From: Anaerohabitans sp964387285 | GTDB lineage: Bacteria; Zhuqueibacterota; Zhuqueibacteria; Residuimicrobiales; Residuimicrobiaceae | NCBI GenBank assembly: GCA_964387285.1 | Contig: CAYLWO010000017.1 | Span: 19,536 to 83,535, forward strand | Reading direction: 5' to 3' | DNA length: 64,000 nt | In this document: positions 1 through 9,588 of the stretch, piece after piece | How positions within the stretch are numbered: position 1 is the stretch's first letter | How the letters are laid out: every line of letters begins with the position of its first letter | Notes under the pieces: model-generated | What the model saw: the letters and a program-made list of their open reading frames with translations, nothing else | What the model was told of the DNA's origin: nothing | The model's database searches: none | Made by a program: the position numbers and the translations under genes

Positions 1-1260
1 CGGCAAGCGCGGCGCGATATTCGCTAGAATCGGGCTTGATGCCTTTGCGCAGCTTTTTCACTAATTCCTGACGAGCAGCCAGCAGACGCTCCTGTGCTTT
101 CTTTTCTTGCTGCAGTTGCAAAACTGATTTGTATTTACCGGTGGTTTGCAACTCGATCGAGTCAGCCAGGGCTTTACGCAATTGGCTGGAATCCGGCGTC
201 GCGCCTTTTGCCATTGCCTTCAATATCAGTTGTCTCTCTTGCGCCGGACGCGTGCGAATGAGAGTTTCCTGCTTGATCTGATCAGAAGATTTCAACTTAC
301 CCGTGGTTTGCAGCAAAACAGAATCTGCCAGCGCCGAACGCAGTTCCGTCGAATCAACCGGTGCGCCCTTCCTGATCTGTTTTTCCAGCGTTGACCGTAG
401 CCGCGCTAATCGAGAGGCAACCTGCTGTTCCTGTTTGAGAAACGCCGCAGGTCTTGGACCATCTTTGGCCAGTTTAGCGGAATCAGCCAATGCTTTTTTA
501 TACGCCGTGGAATCCGCAACATCACCTTTATTCACATTTTTAAACAGATCTTTGCGCAACTGCTGCAGTCGCTCTGACTGCTGTTTTTTCTGCTCGAGTT
601 CCTCGCTGAATAATTTGACGGAATCTGCCATCGCGGTGCGCAAAGCCGTCGAATCCGGCGCCGCTCCCGTGTCCAGATTTTCCTTGAGGTGTAAGCGTGC
701 CTGCTGCAACCGGCCGCTCATTTCTTTTTGCTGAGCAACTTTATCTTGCTGCCATTTTATCGAATCAGCCAACGCAGCCTGTAAGGCGGTCGAGTCCGCA
801 ACCACAACGCTCTTTTCCGCCTTTTTGGTCAAATCCTGACGCAATTTACGCAATCGATCTGCCAGTTGCTTTTCCTGCTTGAGCCACTCTTTGCCCTTGT
901 CTCGTGCAGCTTGTTGGGCTTTTGCCCTGGCCGCCTGTTGTGCTTTTTCTTTTTCGACTTTATCGCGCGCTTCTTTTTCCTGCTTTTCGCGTTTTAAGCG
1001 CTCTTGCTCGTCTTTTTGCTTTTGCTGTTGCTCCTTCTTGAGTTGCTCTGCGGTTTTTATGGCGCCGGTGTTGTGCAATTGCACGGAATCAGCCAGAGCG
1101 TTTTTCAGGGCGGTCGAGTCCACGGCCACTCCCTTTTCAGCCATGTCAGCCAGATCAGCGCGCGCTTGTTCGAGTCGCTGCGTCAATTTGATTTCCAGCT
1201 GTTTTCTTTCTTTCTCCTTCTTGGCCTGTTCTTTGGCCTGCGCTTTGGCGTCCGGCTGCT
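1..1260 (-). repeat. Tandem coiled-coil-like repeats inside sprA
   Basis: In the sprA frame, a block of the form K-G-x-x-x-D-S-[TS]-x-L-R-x-A-L-A-D-S-[VI] recurs with ALADS-type anchors near plus positions 1084, 760, 621, 480, 320 and 158, and another unit begins near 45. Spacings are about 324, 139, 141, 160 and 162 bases, so most units are 46-54 residues; the first is extended by a KREKQEKEARDK-like charged stretch. Between anchors the sequence is rich in Gln, Lys, Glu and Leu and should form helices or coiled coils. All units stay in one frame. Read directly from the translation; the structure is inferred. Confidence 0.85.
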
Positions 1261-4200
1261 TGGTTCCGCGATCACTCTGTCTTCCGCCTGTTCCAGCGCC
1301 TGGTCCGTCTCTGCGGCCGGCGCCGCGGCTGTCGCCGCCGCGTCCGGCGCCCGGTCGAACACCGCCTGCGCCACCCAGGGAGGGGCGGTAAACGCTTTTG
1401 ACCAGTGCGGAGAGATCAAAACTGCCTGAAAGATTGTAGGTTTTACCCAGCGAAACATCGCGCATGTACTGCTGCCGATTATAGCCATAACGAAAGTTGG
1501 CCGAATACGAGCCGTTGGCCGTAAGCCAGGAGAATATGCGCGGATTGTAGCGTGCTGAAAAATTCTGGTTCATGCTGGTGAGAAGGCCCAGTTGGCCCCG
1601 GTTCAACATCATCCTTATGGTATCAGGCGAAAAACCGTTGAGATCGTTGACATAGCTGCGGTTGACGTCCAGGGAAAGACTCTCAAACAACTTGAGCTGC
1701 GAACTCAAACTGGAATTGAAACTGAAGGTTTCATTTTTCGATTTCAGCTTGGTGCGCGTTTCCGACTCGCTTTTCGTATTGGTGCCGGATATCTTGGCGT
1801 TAAAATTGGTCGGTGTGTAATACATCTTTAATTCCGACAGCCGGGACGCTAATGCCGATTCACCCAAAAATTTGAACGGCCGAAAATAGTTATTTGCGCC
1901 AAAGGTAACGCCCCAATCCAAATTTCCCGATCGGGATATATTTTTTGACTCTTTTATGGTGGAACTGCTGGCTGTGCCTTGCGATTGACTGTAATTGGCG
2001 CGCAGGTTAGCCAGTATGTTTTTAACAATGAAATTATTGGATCGCGAGCGGACACTGAAAGAAACGGTGAATCCGTTTTTGTCGTCCAGGGTACGGACTT
2101 GATCCTTCAAGGCATTATCCAGGGCGGCCGTCTCTACATCGGTGCCAGGCACATATTTGGGCAGCGATCGCGCGTAACTCTGGTTGTAGCTGAAGGGAAT
2201 GGCGATACCCAGTTGGGACGGCAAAAACTTGTCGAGATTGATGCTTGTTTGAAAATTGCCGGATTCGGTGTTGTCGCCGTCGCCGAATCGTTGAGCCACG
2301 TTGTGAAAATCCGCGTCCTGCTTGCTGAATTCGCCGTTGAATTTGAGCAGGTCGGCCCAGTCCAGATCCAAACGCGCGCGATAGGCCATGCCTTTTTCTT
2401 TTTTCACATTGGTCAGGCGCACTTCATTGATCCAGATTTCGCCGTCAAAAGTTTTCTTGCCGCAATTGTGCACGCCAATTACCAGCATGCGCACATTGCG
2501 CAAGGCCGGCGTTCCCTTGATAAAGCATTCCTTCCCGTCGATGACGCCCTGAAACCCATTGCGATAGCCACTGCTGTCGTAATTGGCGATCACCGCTTTC
2601 AAGGCGGCCAGTTTCACCAAATCGATTTTAATCTCATTACGCGCATCCCATTCCGGATACACCTTTTCACGGATTTCATAATAGTTGTTCATATCCGCGC
2701 CGAAACGGAAAAAGAACTCGATATCGCTCCGTTCCTCCTGAATCATATGTTGGTTGTCGTCGCCGCCGACGAACATTTTCAAAGTTTTATAATTAATATA
2801 ATCCTGGGCTTCATAAAAGGTTTTCTGCAGGATGCCGTTTTCACCCGGGGCCAGGCTCTTGACCTGCATCACCAGGGATTGCTCGCGCTGCACGGCATTG
2901 GTATAAAGATCCACCTCGCCCATGACGCCCGGCGGCGGCGCATAGTCCGGATTTTCATGGGTGTTCATGACGGTGGCAAACACGCCCTTGTTCTTGTCTT
3001 CCGGAACTTTGTAATTCTCCGGCGTTTGCGGCGGCGCCACGCCCAGCTCTTTCCATTCGTTGCCCACCAGGTTGATATCGGCGATCCAAATCTCGCCGGG
3101 CTTGGTCATGCCGTCGAACCAGATGCGTACATACTGTATCTGTTCTTTGGAAGGCGTGCCCACTTTTTTGGTAATGAGATCGGCGCCTTCCAAAGGAATG
3201 CGGTACAGCTTCCATGCATGATACCTGCCTGGCACTTCACCATGCTGGCCCTTGTTGGCCGGCGCAACAAAGATATCCTTGGCCAGAGCGTTGGTAGTGT
3301 CCAACGGCACGGTATATTCAAAATAATCGTTGTTCAGATCCACGCCGCTGTTGTTGTTCATATCCTCGGAATCGGGTTTACGGCCGCCATAGTCGTTTTC
3401 ATTACCCTCGGTGCCGTTGATCCTGGAATAATCTTCACTTTTTTCGCTATAGCTATAGTTGTCGTTGCTGTAAGGCTCGCCCCAATCCCTTTTGCCGTTC
3501 CTATCGATATCCCAGAAATCACCGCCGGCCGCAATGGCGCGTGGATCATTGTCGGCCATGCCGTCGAGACCCACGTCTTCACCGTCATCCAGCACCGTGT
3601 TGCGGATTTTGTTGCGCATTTGATCTTCGGTGTCCCACTGGTTGTTGGGAATGATGTCCTCGGAGATGGCGCCCAGATCGATATGCATGACGCCGGATTC
3701 ACCGGAAACCCAGATTTCCAAAAACTTGGATTCGGTCTGATTCCAATATCCCTGCGGCAGCCATTTCTGAATGCCGCCCCAGGCCTTGGTTTTATCCGCC
3801 AAGGAATCCGGCGGATTAAATCTGATCTTCAGGATCGAGGTCGTACTGACGCTGCCGGTGGCGCCGGTAACGTCGCGGTTGGGCCAGACATCCTGGATGG
3901 GCCATTGACCAAAGGGCTCCCACCATAACAATTCACCGCGTTCACTCAGATCGACAATGTTGCTGGCGCCTGGTCGGTAGATAATTTTGTCCACCGGAGT
4001 AGAACACAGATTCCAGCTGCGTCGCGAAATGCCCAAAGGCGTCATACGCTTAGCCGGCTCAAAATCATCGATATAGGCCACGCCGTCTTTATCGTCTTTG
4101 ACCACGCCGTTGCTGGTGTTGGGATTGGGCAGGACCTGAGCCAATTCGCCCTCAAAACGGATTCGCGACGGCTCGCGCGTATCCACAAAGGGCAACAGAT

Positions 4201-6469
4201 TGGCAAAACGGGTGAGAAAAAAGGGATTCGCATTCAGCGAGGTGTTCACATCCCATACCATATTTTTCATGGGACCCTTGCCCACGCGCACTTTTTGTTC
4301 AATGGTGCGCTCACTCTGGTATAAAAAGGTGCCGCCGATGAAACTATCGTCCCATAAACCGTATTCGGCGCGCGCGCCCATGACGGTTTTTTTCTCGATC
4401 TGAAACATCTGATTGCTCTCATAGGTCACATCGACGTTGGCTGTGGGACGCGAGGCCTCATCATTGAGCATGCGCAAAGTGCCGGTAAAATAATCGATGG
4501 TGTAATCTGTCCCGCGATTGAGCCTCCGACCGTTGAGCGTCACCTCCTCCGAATTTTCGATTACGTTCATGCCCAGATTGTACTCGGTGTCGCGCATCTT
4601 GGAGATGATCTGGATATAAAATTTGCTTTCGGCGTTGATGACGCTCTGCACCGTGGTATCGTAAATAGCCGGCGAACGCTTGTCATCAGGCAGCTCAAGT
4701 CCTACAGCAATGGGATCAAAAGGCCGCAAATCCGGAAACCATAATTCGCCGCTGGCCAGACGCAGCACATTGTCGTTGCGGTCGACAATGTTGTCCGGTA
4801 TCGACGCACCGGTGGCGTTCACGTTGTCCAGACCAAATATCTGCAGGAAGGATTTAACCTGACCGTTGATATCTATGGTCTCCTGGGCGTCTCCGGAAGG
4901 CGGTTTGTAAAAAATCTTTAATTCAAATCCGTCGTCCGGTATGCTTCTGCCGCCCAGGTTATAGACGTTTTTCCATTCGAGGTCCCAGGTGTCGTCCGAC
5001 GGCAATGGATTCTCCGGCCGCAGCATGCGCAGTTGAATGATGCGATCTTTGATCGGATTATAATCAATCATACCGCGCACATACCCTCCAGGCAGACTGT
5101 CTTTATAGGCCACAGCCAGCACCTGCCCTGTGGTCAGGGGAAGGTTCAAACGGATGAATCCCAAATCCGGATCAAAGGTATAAGAGGTTTTTTCCATGCG
5201 TTTGAAAAAACCGCGATACATGCCTTTTTTTACCGTGGTATCCGTGCGGCTGATAATTTGGCGTACGTTCGTATCGCCCGGCGCCACACTCCACGCCCAG
5301 CCGTATATCGTCTCATTGGGCAGCTGGGAATAACTTGGCTGCGAGGTATAGACCTCAATATTGGTAAGCGGAGGATGGTTGGGGTCGGTTAAAAACTTGC
5401 CGTTATTATCTCGTTGTGAAAACCAGTTGCGATAGTGCTCATCGAGGAAATAATACTGGTCCTTGACGTAATTGTAATCTTCAACCGTTTTGTTGTTATC
5501 CGTTGCCCCGCCGGACACCGACAGTTTTTTATTCTCGCCTTTTTCCTGACTGGCAATGGCGGTCAATTTGAGATTGCCCAGATTCATGGCCGCCTTGATG
5601 CCGAACAAGCCGCTGCTCTGGCCGCCAAAGGTGACAAACCGGGTGCCGGGCAGGGACAGGGCAATGTTGCCGGCCTCGATGGACTGAACGATTTCATCTT
5701 CATAACCCTGATAACGCAAATGCAGGTTATTATCGAAATCAAAAGTGCGTTCAGAATCCTGATCCACGCCAATGGTCACCTTTTCACCGACATGACCTTG
5801 CACCTGAAAGCGTTGCGTCTGCTCCATTTTAAAATTGGTGTCGTTGCCCTGGGCCAATGAGGTTTTTTGTTCGCTGCGATTTTCGTGCCGCAAACCACCC
5901 TTGATATTGATCTCGCCGGTGACGTCCAAACCCACGGTGCCGCCGCCAAAGATCGCCTGAAATGCACGGTTCTTGATTTCGACCGGGATATCGATGCGAA
6001 TGGCGCCGCCCCGGCTGCTGCCGCTGGTATTTTCACCCAGTTTCGACAACGCATGGCGCACCCACATGTCCTGCTGATTGCGTCGACTGCGAATGGCGAT
6101 ATAATCTGTCAATGTCAAATAGGTCGGCAGTCGAAAATCGAACTTGTCCATTTTTTCGATAAAGTTGATGTTCTTGCCGGTGGAATCAATTTTAACTTCG
6201 CGGCGTACGCTGGGTAAACTGCGCTTGAGAATAGGAGAGCGGAGTCCGTTCATATGCAAACCCAGGAACGGCTCCTCATCAAAAATGGCAACACGCGGAT
6301 CGCCGGCAGAAGGCAGATGCACACTTACATAGGGCTGCACCTGGCGATTGGCGGCATCTTTTTTGTCCGCCAGGGCATAGTCCAGCCACGGCATATTGAT
6401 CAGGATCGAGATGAGCACCGCAGGCAACGGGGCAAGTTTCGACCGATGTTTGTCTGCAAAGGTTTTCAA
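1..6469 (-). CDS. sprA: SprA, T9SS outer-membrane translocon (3' end beyond window)
   Basis: SprA (Sov) is the very large outer-membrane barrel through which type 9 secretion cargo leaves the cell. The minus frame is open from a TAA at 6484-6486 to the window edge, giving about 2156 codons. The first usable start is TTG at 6469; it gives a basic segment, a hydrophobic stretch and ALA, a plausible signal peptide. No strong ribosome site is visible. Family blocks read clearly, for example SLPGTRFVTFGGQSSGLFG, LKLTAIASQEKGE and, near 1500-1570, NQNFSARYNPRIFSWL. After SFDLSALVKSVYRPSLGG (about 1380) comes a Gly/Arg-rich linker, then a charged, helix-forming segment with repeated units of the type DSTALRTALADSV still running at position 1. 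The family is usually about 2300-2500 residues, so this copy is probably longer. Identity is very secure; the extra segment is unusual. Confidence 0.93.
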   Translation of the reverse strand, partial: MKTFADKHRSKLAPLPAVLISILINMPWLDYALADKKDAANRQVQPYVSVHLPSAGDPRVAIFDEEPFLGLHMNGLRSPILKRSLPSVRREVKIDSTGKNINFIEKMDKFDFRLPTYLTLTDYIAIRSRRNQQDMWVRHALSKLGENTSGSSRGGAIRIDIPVEIKNRAFQAIFGGGTVGLDVTGEINIKGGLRHENRSEQKTSLAQGNDTNFKMEQTQRFQVQGHVGEKVTIGVDQDSERTFDFDNNLHLRYQGYEDEIVQSIEAGNIALSLPGTRFVTFGGQSSGLFGIKAAMNLGNLKLTAIASQEKGENKKLSVSGGATDNNKTVEDYNYVKDQYYFLDEHYRNWFSQRDNNGKFLTDPNHPPLTNIEVYTSQPSYSQLPNETIYGWAWSVAPGDTNVRQIISRTDTTVKKGMYRGFFKRMEKTSYTFDPDLGFIRLNLPLTTGQVLAVAYKDSLPGGYVRGMIDYNPIKDRIIQLRMLRPENPLPSDDTWDLEWKNVYNLGGRSIPDDGFELKIFYKPPSGDAQETIDINGQVKSFLQIFGLDNVNATGASIPDNIVDRNDNVLRLASGELWFPDLRPFDPIAVGLELPDDKRSPAIYDTTVQSVINAESKFYIQIISKMRDTEYNLGMNVIENSEEVTLNGRRLNRGTDYTIDYFTGTLRMLNDEASRPTANVDVTYESNQMFQIEKKTVMGARAEYGLWDDSFIGGTFLYQSERTIEQKVRVGKGPMKNMVWDVNTSLNANPFFLTRFANLLPFVDTREPSRIRFEGELAQVLPNPNTSNGVVKDDKDGVAYIDDFEPAKRMTPLGISRRSWNLCSTPVDKIIYRPGASNIVDLSERGELLWWEPFGQWPIQDVWPNRDVTGATGSVSTTSILKIRFNPPDSLADKTKAWGGIQKWLPQGYWNQTESKFLEIWVSGESGVMHIDLGAISEDIIPNNQWDTEDQMRNKIRNTVLDDGEDVGLDGMADNDPRAIAAGGDFWDIDRNGKRDWGEPYSNDNYSYSEKSEDYSRINGTEGNENDYGGRKPDSEDMNNNSGVDLNNDYFEYTVPLDTTNALAKDIFVAPANKGQHGEVPGRYHAWKLYRIPLEGADLITKKVGTPSKEQIQYVRIWFDGMTKPGEIWIADINLVGNEWKELGVAPPQTPENYKVPEDKNKGVFATVMNTHENPDYAPPPGVMGEVDLYTNAVQREQSLVMQVKSLAPGENGILQKTFYEAQDYINYKTLKMFVGGDDNQHMIQEERSDIEFFFRFGADMNNYYEIREKVYPEWDARNEIKIDLVKLAALKAVIANYDSSGYRNGFQGVIDGKECFIKGTPALRNVRMLVIGVHNCGKKTFDGEIWINEVRLTNVKKEKGMAYRARLDLDWADLLKFNGEFSKQDADFHNVAQRFGDGDNTESGNFQTSINLDKFLPSQLGIAIPFSYNQSYARSLPKYVPGTDVETAALDNALKDQVRTLDDKNGFTVSFSVRSRSNNFIVKNILANLRANYSQSQGTASSSTIKESKNISRSGNLDWGVTFGANNYFRPFKFLGESALASRLSELKMYYTPTNFNAKISGTNTKSESETRTKLKSKNETFSFNSSLSSQLKLFESLSLDVNRSYVNDLNGFSPDTIRMMLNRGQLGLLTSMNQNFSARYNPRIFSWLTANGSYSANFRYGYNRQQYMRDVSLGKTYNLSGSFDLSALVKSVYRPSLGGAGGVRPGAGRGGDSRGAGRRDGPGAGTGGRQSDRGTKQPDAKAQAKEQAKKEKERKQLEIKLTQRLEQARADLADMAEKGVAVDSTALKNALADSVQLHNTGAIKTAEQLKKEQQQKQKDEQERLKREKQEKEARDKVEKEKAQQAARAKAQQAARDKGKEWLKQEKQLADRLRKLRQDLTKKAEKSVVVADSTALQAALADSIKWQQDKVAQQKEMSGRLQQARLHLKENLDTGAAPDSTALRTAMADSVKLFSEELEQKKQQSERLQQLRKDLFKNVNKGDVADSTAYKKALADSAKLAKDGPRPAAFLKQEQQVASRLARLRSTLEKQIRKGAPVDSTELRSALADSVLLQTTGKLKSSDQIKQETLIRTRPAQERQLILKAMAKGATPDSSQLRKALADSIELQTTGKYKSVLQLQQEKKAQERLLAARQELVKKLRKGIKPDSSEYRAALA

Positions 6470-6601
6470 AATAGGTGGAATGGCTTAACCTTTTTTTCAG
6501 CTAAAACGTTTTAAATAGTAGCAATGCGTCGATAAACGCTCCTTGGTTGGAGTGAGAAAGCCCGGCATGCGCCGGATCTGCCTGCGGTTTTTTGGATAGA
6601 T

Positions 6602-6630
6602 AATTTAAGAAATATTTACTTTTATATCAA
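6602..6630 (-). promoter_or_regulatory. Putative sigma70-type promoter for sprA
   Basis: On the minus strand TTGATA (6630-6625) and TAAATT (6607-6602) are separated by 17 bases, in an AT-rich stretch about 130 bases upstream of the sprA start. The same -10 hexamer and spacing occur upstream of the sigma factor gene at 51482. Motif only. Confidence 0.4.
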
Positions 6631-6858
6631 TATAAAAAACCATGCAAAGCTGTAAAAAGTTCCCGCAGGCTTTGACAGAAAACAGTGACCTAACGTGAAA
6701 GATAAAATGGCGTTATAAAAGCAGATCTCCTCCGCCAGGTCGCGTTTACCTGTCGCTATAATTTAGCATATAAAGCAAATATCAAGCCATTTTTGCGGCA
6801 TTTATCGGTCCAAAACGCCGTCAGATCAGGCATTTTTAAATTTTCCACTTGTTGTTAT

Positions 6859-6887
6859 TTGTTATTTTTACTATCTTTAAAATAATT
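6859..6887 (+). promoter_or_regulatory. Putative promoter for the lptF-lptG pair
   Basis: TTGTTA (6859-6864) and ATAATT (6882-6887) with a 17-base spacer, 38 bases before the ATG at 6925. The surroundings are very AT-rich, so a chance match is possible. Confidence 0.3.
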
Positions 6888-6924
6888 ATCTTTAGATAGA
6901 AATTTCGAGCATACTAACGACTCC

Positions 6925-8301
6925 ATGCGAATTCTGTGGCGATACATATTAAAAGAACATATTGGCCCATTTGTGTTCTCCATGTGTGTCATTACGCTCT
7001 TGTTCATACTCAATCTGGTGTTTAAGGACCTGAGCCGCATTCTCAGCAAAGGTCTGGGCATTGATGTCGTTTTAGAATTTTTCGCTCTGCAACTGGCCTG
7101 GATCATCGCCATGGCTGCCCCGATGTCCGTGCTGGTCGCCACGGTCATGGCTTTTGGCCGTCTCAGCGGCGATCATGAAATTACCGCGCTCAAGGCCGGT
7201 GGGATCGGCGTGCCGGCCATGATGGCGCCGGTTCTGCTCGCGGCCGGCCTGCTCACCGTTTTTATGATCTGGTTCAACAATCATGTTTTGCCGGATGTTA
7301 ATCACCGCGCCCGACTGCTGGCCACGGACATTTACCGTAAAAGGCCTACGCTTAACATTGAAGCCGGCGTCATTTTCCGCGACCTGCCGGATTACACGCT
7401 GCGCGTGCAGAACATCGTGCAAAAAGCGGACACCGCGTTTGTCGATTCGGTTTTTATTGACGACAATCGCAATCCCAACAGCAGCAAAATCATTTTTGCC
7501 GATCACGGCGCCATCTGGTTCGACAATCAGGCGGAAATGCTGTTGCTGACGTTATACGACGGCGAGATGCATGAACTGGATTTGCAAAAAATGGAACAGT
7601 ATCGCAGGTTGGCTTTTCCGAAACAGATCATCTCCATTCCGGTTTCGGATATGGCTTTGCAACGCAGTCAATCCGAAGCCCGCGGCGACCGTGAAAAAAG
7701 CGCGGCCAGCATGCTGGTCGAGGTTGAAGAGAATATAAAAGAGATTGAACGATATCAGCGTCAATTGGTCCTATTGACCAAGGATCATCTGGCGCGCTAC
7801 CTTGGCTTTTCCTCAGCCGATTCCAGCCTGCAGGCAAGTGCATCGGAAAAGCGCGGCCCCTGGTCGTTGGAGCGCCTGATCACGGAACATGCGCGACTGC
7901 ATCAACAGTTTTCCGGACAAGCAACCACCATCGCGCATTTGCAGAGAAAAAACAACAGCCTTATGGTTGAAGTTCATAAAAAATATTCCATACCCGTGGC
8001 CTGCATCGTGTTTGTTCTCATCGGCGCGCCTCTGGGCATCATGGCGCGACGCGGTTCGTTGGCCATGGCCGGCGGCATCAGCTTTTCTTTTTTCCTGCTC
8101 TATTGGGCGGCGCTGATCGGCGGCGAAGAATTGGCCGACAAACAGATCATTTCCGCCTTTAGCGCCATGTGGACGGCCAACATCCTGGTCGGCGTTGCCG
8201 GGGTGTATATGGTATTTCATGCAACTTTTGAATCGCTGCCCCTGCGACTCTTGTTGCGGAAAATCACCGGTAAATCATCGCAGAGGGCGCCGGCAACATG
8301 A
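6925..8301 (+). CDS. lptF: LptF-type LPS export permease
   Basis: LptF/LptG-family inner-membrane subunit (YjgP/YjgQ). In the Lpt system two such subunits bind the LptB ATPase and pass lipopolysaccharide to the periplasmic bridge. The 458-residue protein has the family plan: three N-terminal membrane segments (about residues 10-125), a periplasmic domain in the middle, and three C-terminal segments (about 350-440, including GAPLGIMARRGSLAMAGG). The middle is longer than usual and contains a charged, helical stretch around residues 270-345 (EENIKEIERYQRQL). The next permease gene overlaps by four bases (ATGA), so the two are co-translated. LptA, LptB and LptC are not in the window. Assignment to LptF rather than LptG rests on order and length only. 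Confidence 0.88.
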   Translation: MRILWRYILKEHIGPFVFSMCVITLLFILNLVFKDLSRILSKGLGIDVVLEFFALQLAWIIAMAAPMSVLVATVMAFGRLSGDHEITALKAGGIGVPAMMAPVLLAAGLLTVFMIWFNNHVLPDVNHRARLLATDIYRKRPTLNIEAGVIFRDLPDYTLRVQNIVQKADTAFVDSVFIDDNRNPNSSKIIFADHGAIWFDNQAEMLLLTLYDGEMHELDLQKMEQYRRLAFPKQIISIPVSDMALQRSQSEARGDREKSAASMLVEVEENIKEIERYQRQLVLLTKDHLARYLGFSSADSSLQASASEKRGPWSLERLITEHARLHQQFSGQATTIAHLQRKNNSLMVEVHKKYSIPVACIVFVLIGAPLGIMARRGSLAMAGGISFSFFLLYWAALIGGEELADKQIISAFSAMWTANILVGVAGVYMVFHATFESLPLRLLLRKITGKSSQRAPAT

Positions 8302-9374
8302 GAACGCTGGATCGCTACATCCTCCGCCGATTTCTCTTTGTGCTGATTTTCGCACTGATCGCCTTTATCTGCGTTTTTCTCATCGTCGATTCCATTGAAA
8401 GACTGGATCAGTATCTGGATGAAAAAGTGCCGACCCTGGTGGTGGTCAAACTGTATGTTTATTACCTGCCGTACATCATTGTGCTGGCCCTGCCCATCGC
8501 CATGTTGCTGGCCTCCCTGTTCAGCGTGGGCAACCTGGCGCGGCAAAATGAAATCGTTGCCATGTCCGCCTCCGGCGTTTCTCTCTATCGCACTCTGTTC
8601 CCGCTTTTGGTTTTGTCCTTTCTCGTCAGTCTGGGAGCATGGGCATTCGGCGAATACGTCCTGCCGCAAGCGAGCAGCAGCCGCGAAGCCCTTATCGATC
8701 AATATATTGAAAAAAAACGGGAAGCCTGGCGCAAACGCATCAACAATGTTTATATGCGCGATGATCAGAACCGCGTCATTACCATGCGCTATTTTGACGC
8801 GGCGCGTAATATCGGCCATCAGGTCAGCATCCGGCGTTTTAACGGCCTGGATTTGCACTATCGGCTCGACTGTCGCACCATGGTCTGGCAGGACAGTTGT
8901 TGGGTTTTGCAGGACGGCATGGAACGGACTTTTTCGCAAAACCGGGAAACGGTAACCGAGTTTACAAAAATAATTCTGGCAGATGAAAATCTGCGTCCGC
9001 AGGATTTTGGCCGCGTATTGAAAAAACCGGAGGAGATGTCCTATCGGGAGTTGAAAGCGTTCATTGCAGAGGTGCGCAGCAACGGTGGCGATGAGAATCA
9101 CTGGCTGGTGGATTTGTACTTGAAAATCGCCATTCCGTTTGCCAATTTCATCATCGTATTGTTCGGCGCGCCGTTAGCCTCTCCCAAACGCCGCAGCGGC
9201 GGCGCCACCGGGTTCGGTCTCAGCCTGGTGATCTGTTTTGTCTATTTCGGTCTGATCAAGGTTTGCCAATCCTTTGGTCAGAACGGCGTGCTGCATCCCG
9301 TGCTCGCCGCCTGGTTTGCCAATGGATTGTTTGCCGTGTGGGGTATTTTTAATTTTATACATACGCAGAAATAG
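8298..9374 (+). CDS. lptG: LptG-type LPS export permease
   Basis: Second LptF/LptG-family permease, 358 residues, expected to pair with the product of the overlapping upstream gene in the inner membrane. It starts with the typical basic amphipathic lead RTLDRYILRRFLFVLIF, has N-terminal membrane segments to about residue 125, a periplasmic jelly-roll-like domain, and C-terminal segments including IVLFGAPLASPKRRSGGATG, a well-conserved family loop. The start overlaps the stop of the upstream gene. It ends with TAG, which matters for reading the amber codon in the tldD-like gene near 45005. A dispersed hairpin repeat follows and separates it from the convergent gene ending at 9589. Confidence 0.88.
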   Translation: MRTLDRYILRRFLFVLIFALIAFICVFLIVDSIERLDQYLDEKVPTLVVVKLYVYYLPYIIVLALPIAMLLASLFSVGNLARQNEIVAMSASGVSLYRTLFPLLVLSFLVSLGAWAFGEYVLPQASSSREALIDQYIEKKREAWRKRINNVYMRDDQNRVITMRYFDAARNIGHQVSIRRFNGLDLHYRLDCRTMVWQDSCWVLQDGMERTFSQNRETVTEFTKIILADENLRPQDFGRVLKKPEEMSYRELKAFIAEVRSNGGDENHWLVDLYLKIAIPFANFIIVLFGAPLASPKRRSGGATGFGLSLVICFVYFGLIKVCQSFGQNGVLHPVLAAWFANGLFAVWGIFNFIHTQK

Positions 9375-9413
9375 CCAAGATCGCGCGGTGTCCAAAACGT
9401 AATATTTAGCAAA

Positions 9414-9459
9414 TAGTCCCGGCTTTAGCCGGAAATTTCTCCGGCTGAAGGCGGAACTA
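9414..9459. repeat. Dispersed hairpin repeat, CCGGCTTTAGCCGG family, copy 1
   Basis: Two small palindromic cores (CCGGCTTTAGCCGG and a degraded CCGGCTGAAGGCGG) flank AAATTTCT, with TAGT and ACTA ends. The same layout occurs inverted at 24762-24808 and as a long palindrome at 54166-54221. It lies between convergent genes and may also act as a terminator. Confidence 0.7.
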
Positions 9460-9588
9460 CATGCTAATAAAAAATATCAGGTTATTTATTATCCGCATAT
9501 CAGTGTTCTTACTGCTAATTTAATACTGAGAACATATGCCGAACTTTTTGGACAGCCTCGGAGAGCTGGGCCAGGACATTCGTCCCCC

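Larger units (their letters stand above)
6487..6924. other. Divergent intergenic region sprA / lptF
   Basis: A 438-base, mostly AT-rich gap between divergently transcribed genes. It holds putative promoters for both directions (6602-6630 minus and 6859-6887 plus). I see no convincing gene or RNA here. Confidence 0.5.

Noticed and set aside
1979..3928. A 649-codon open frame on the plus strand
   Set aside because: It is the exact antisense of sprA, which shows strong family motifs across this region; the plus-strand translation has no recognisable domain and biased composition.
8217..9101. A 294-codon minus-strand frame across the permease genes
   Set aside because: It is antisense to the well-supported LptG-type permease, with a low-complexity His/Asp/Gln-rich translation typical of shadow frames.
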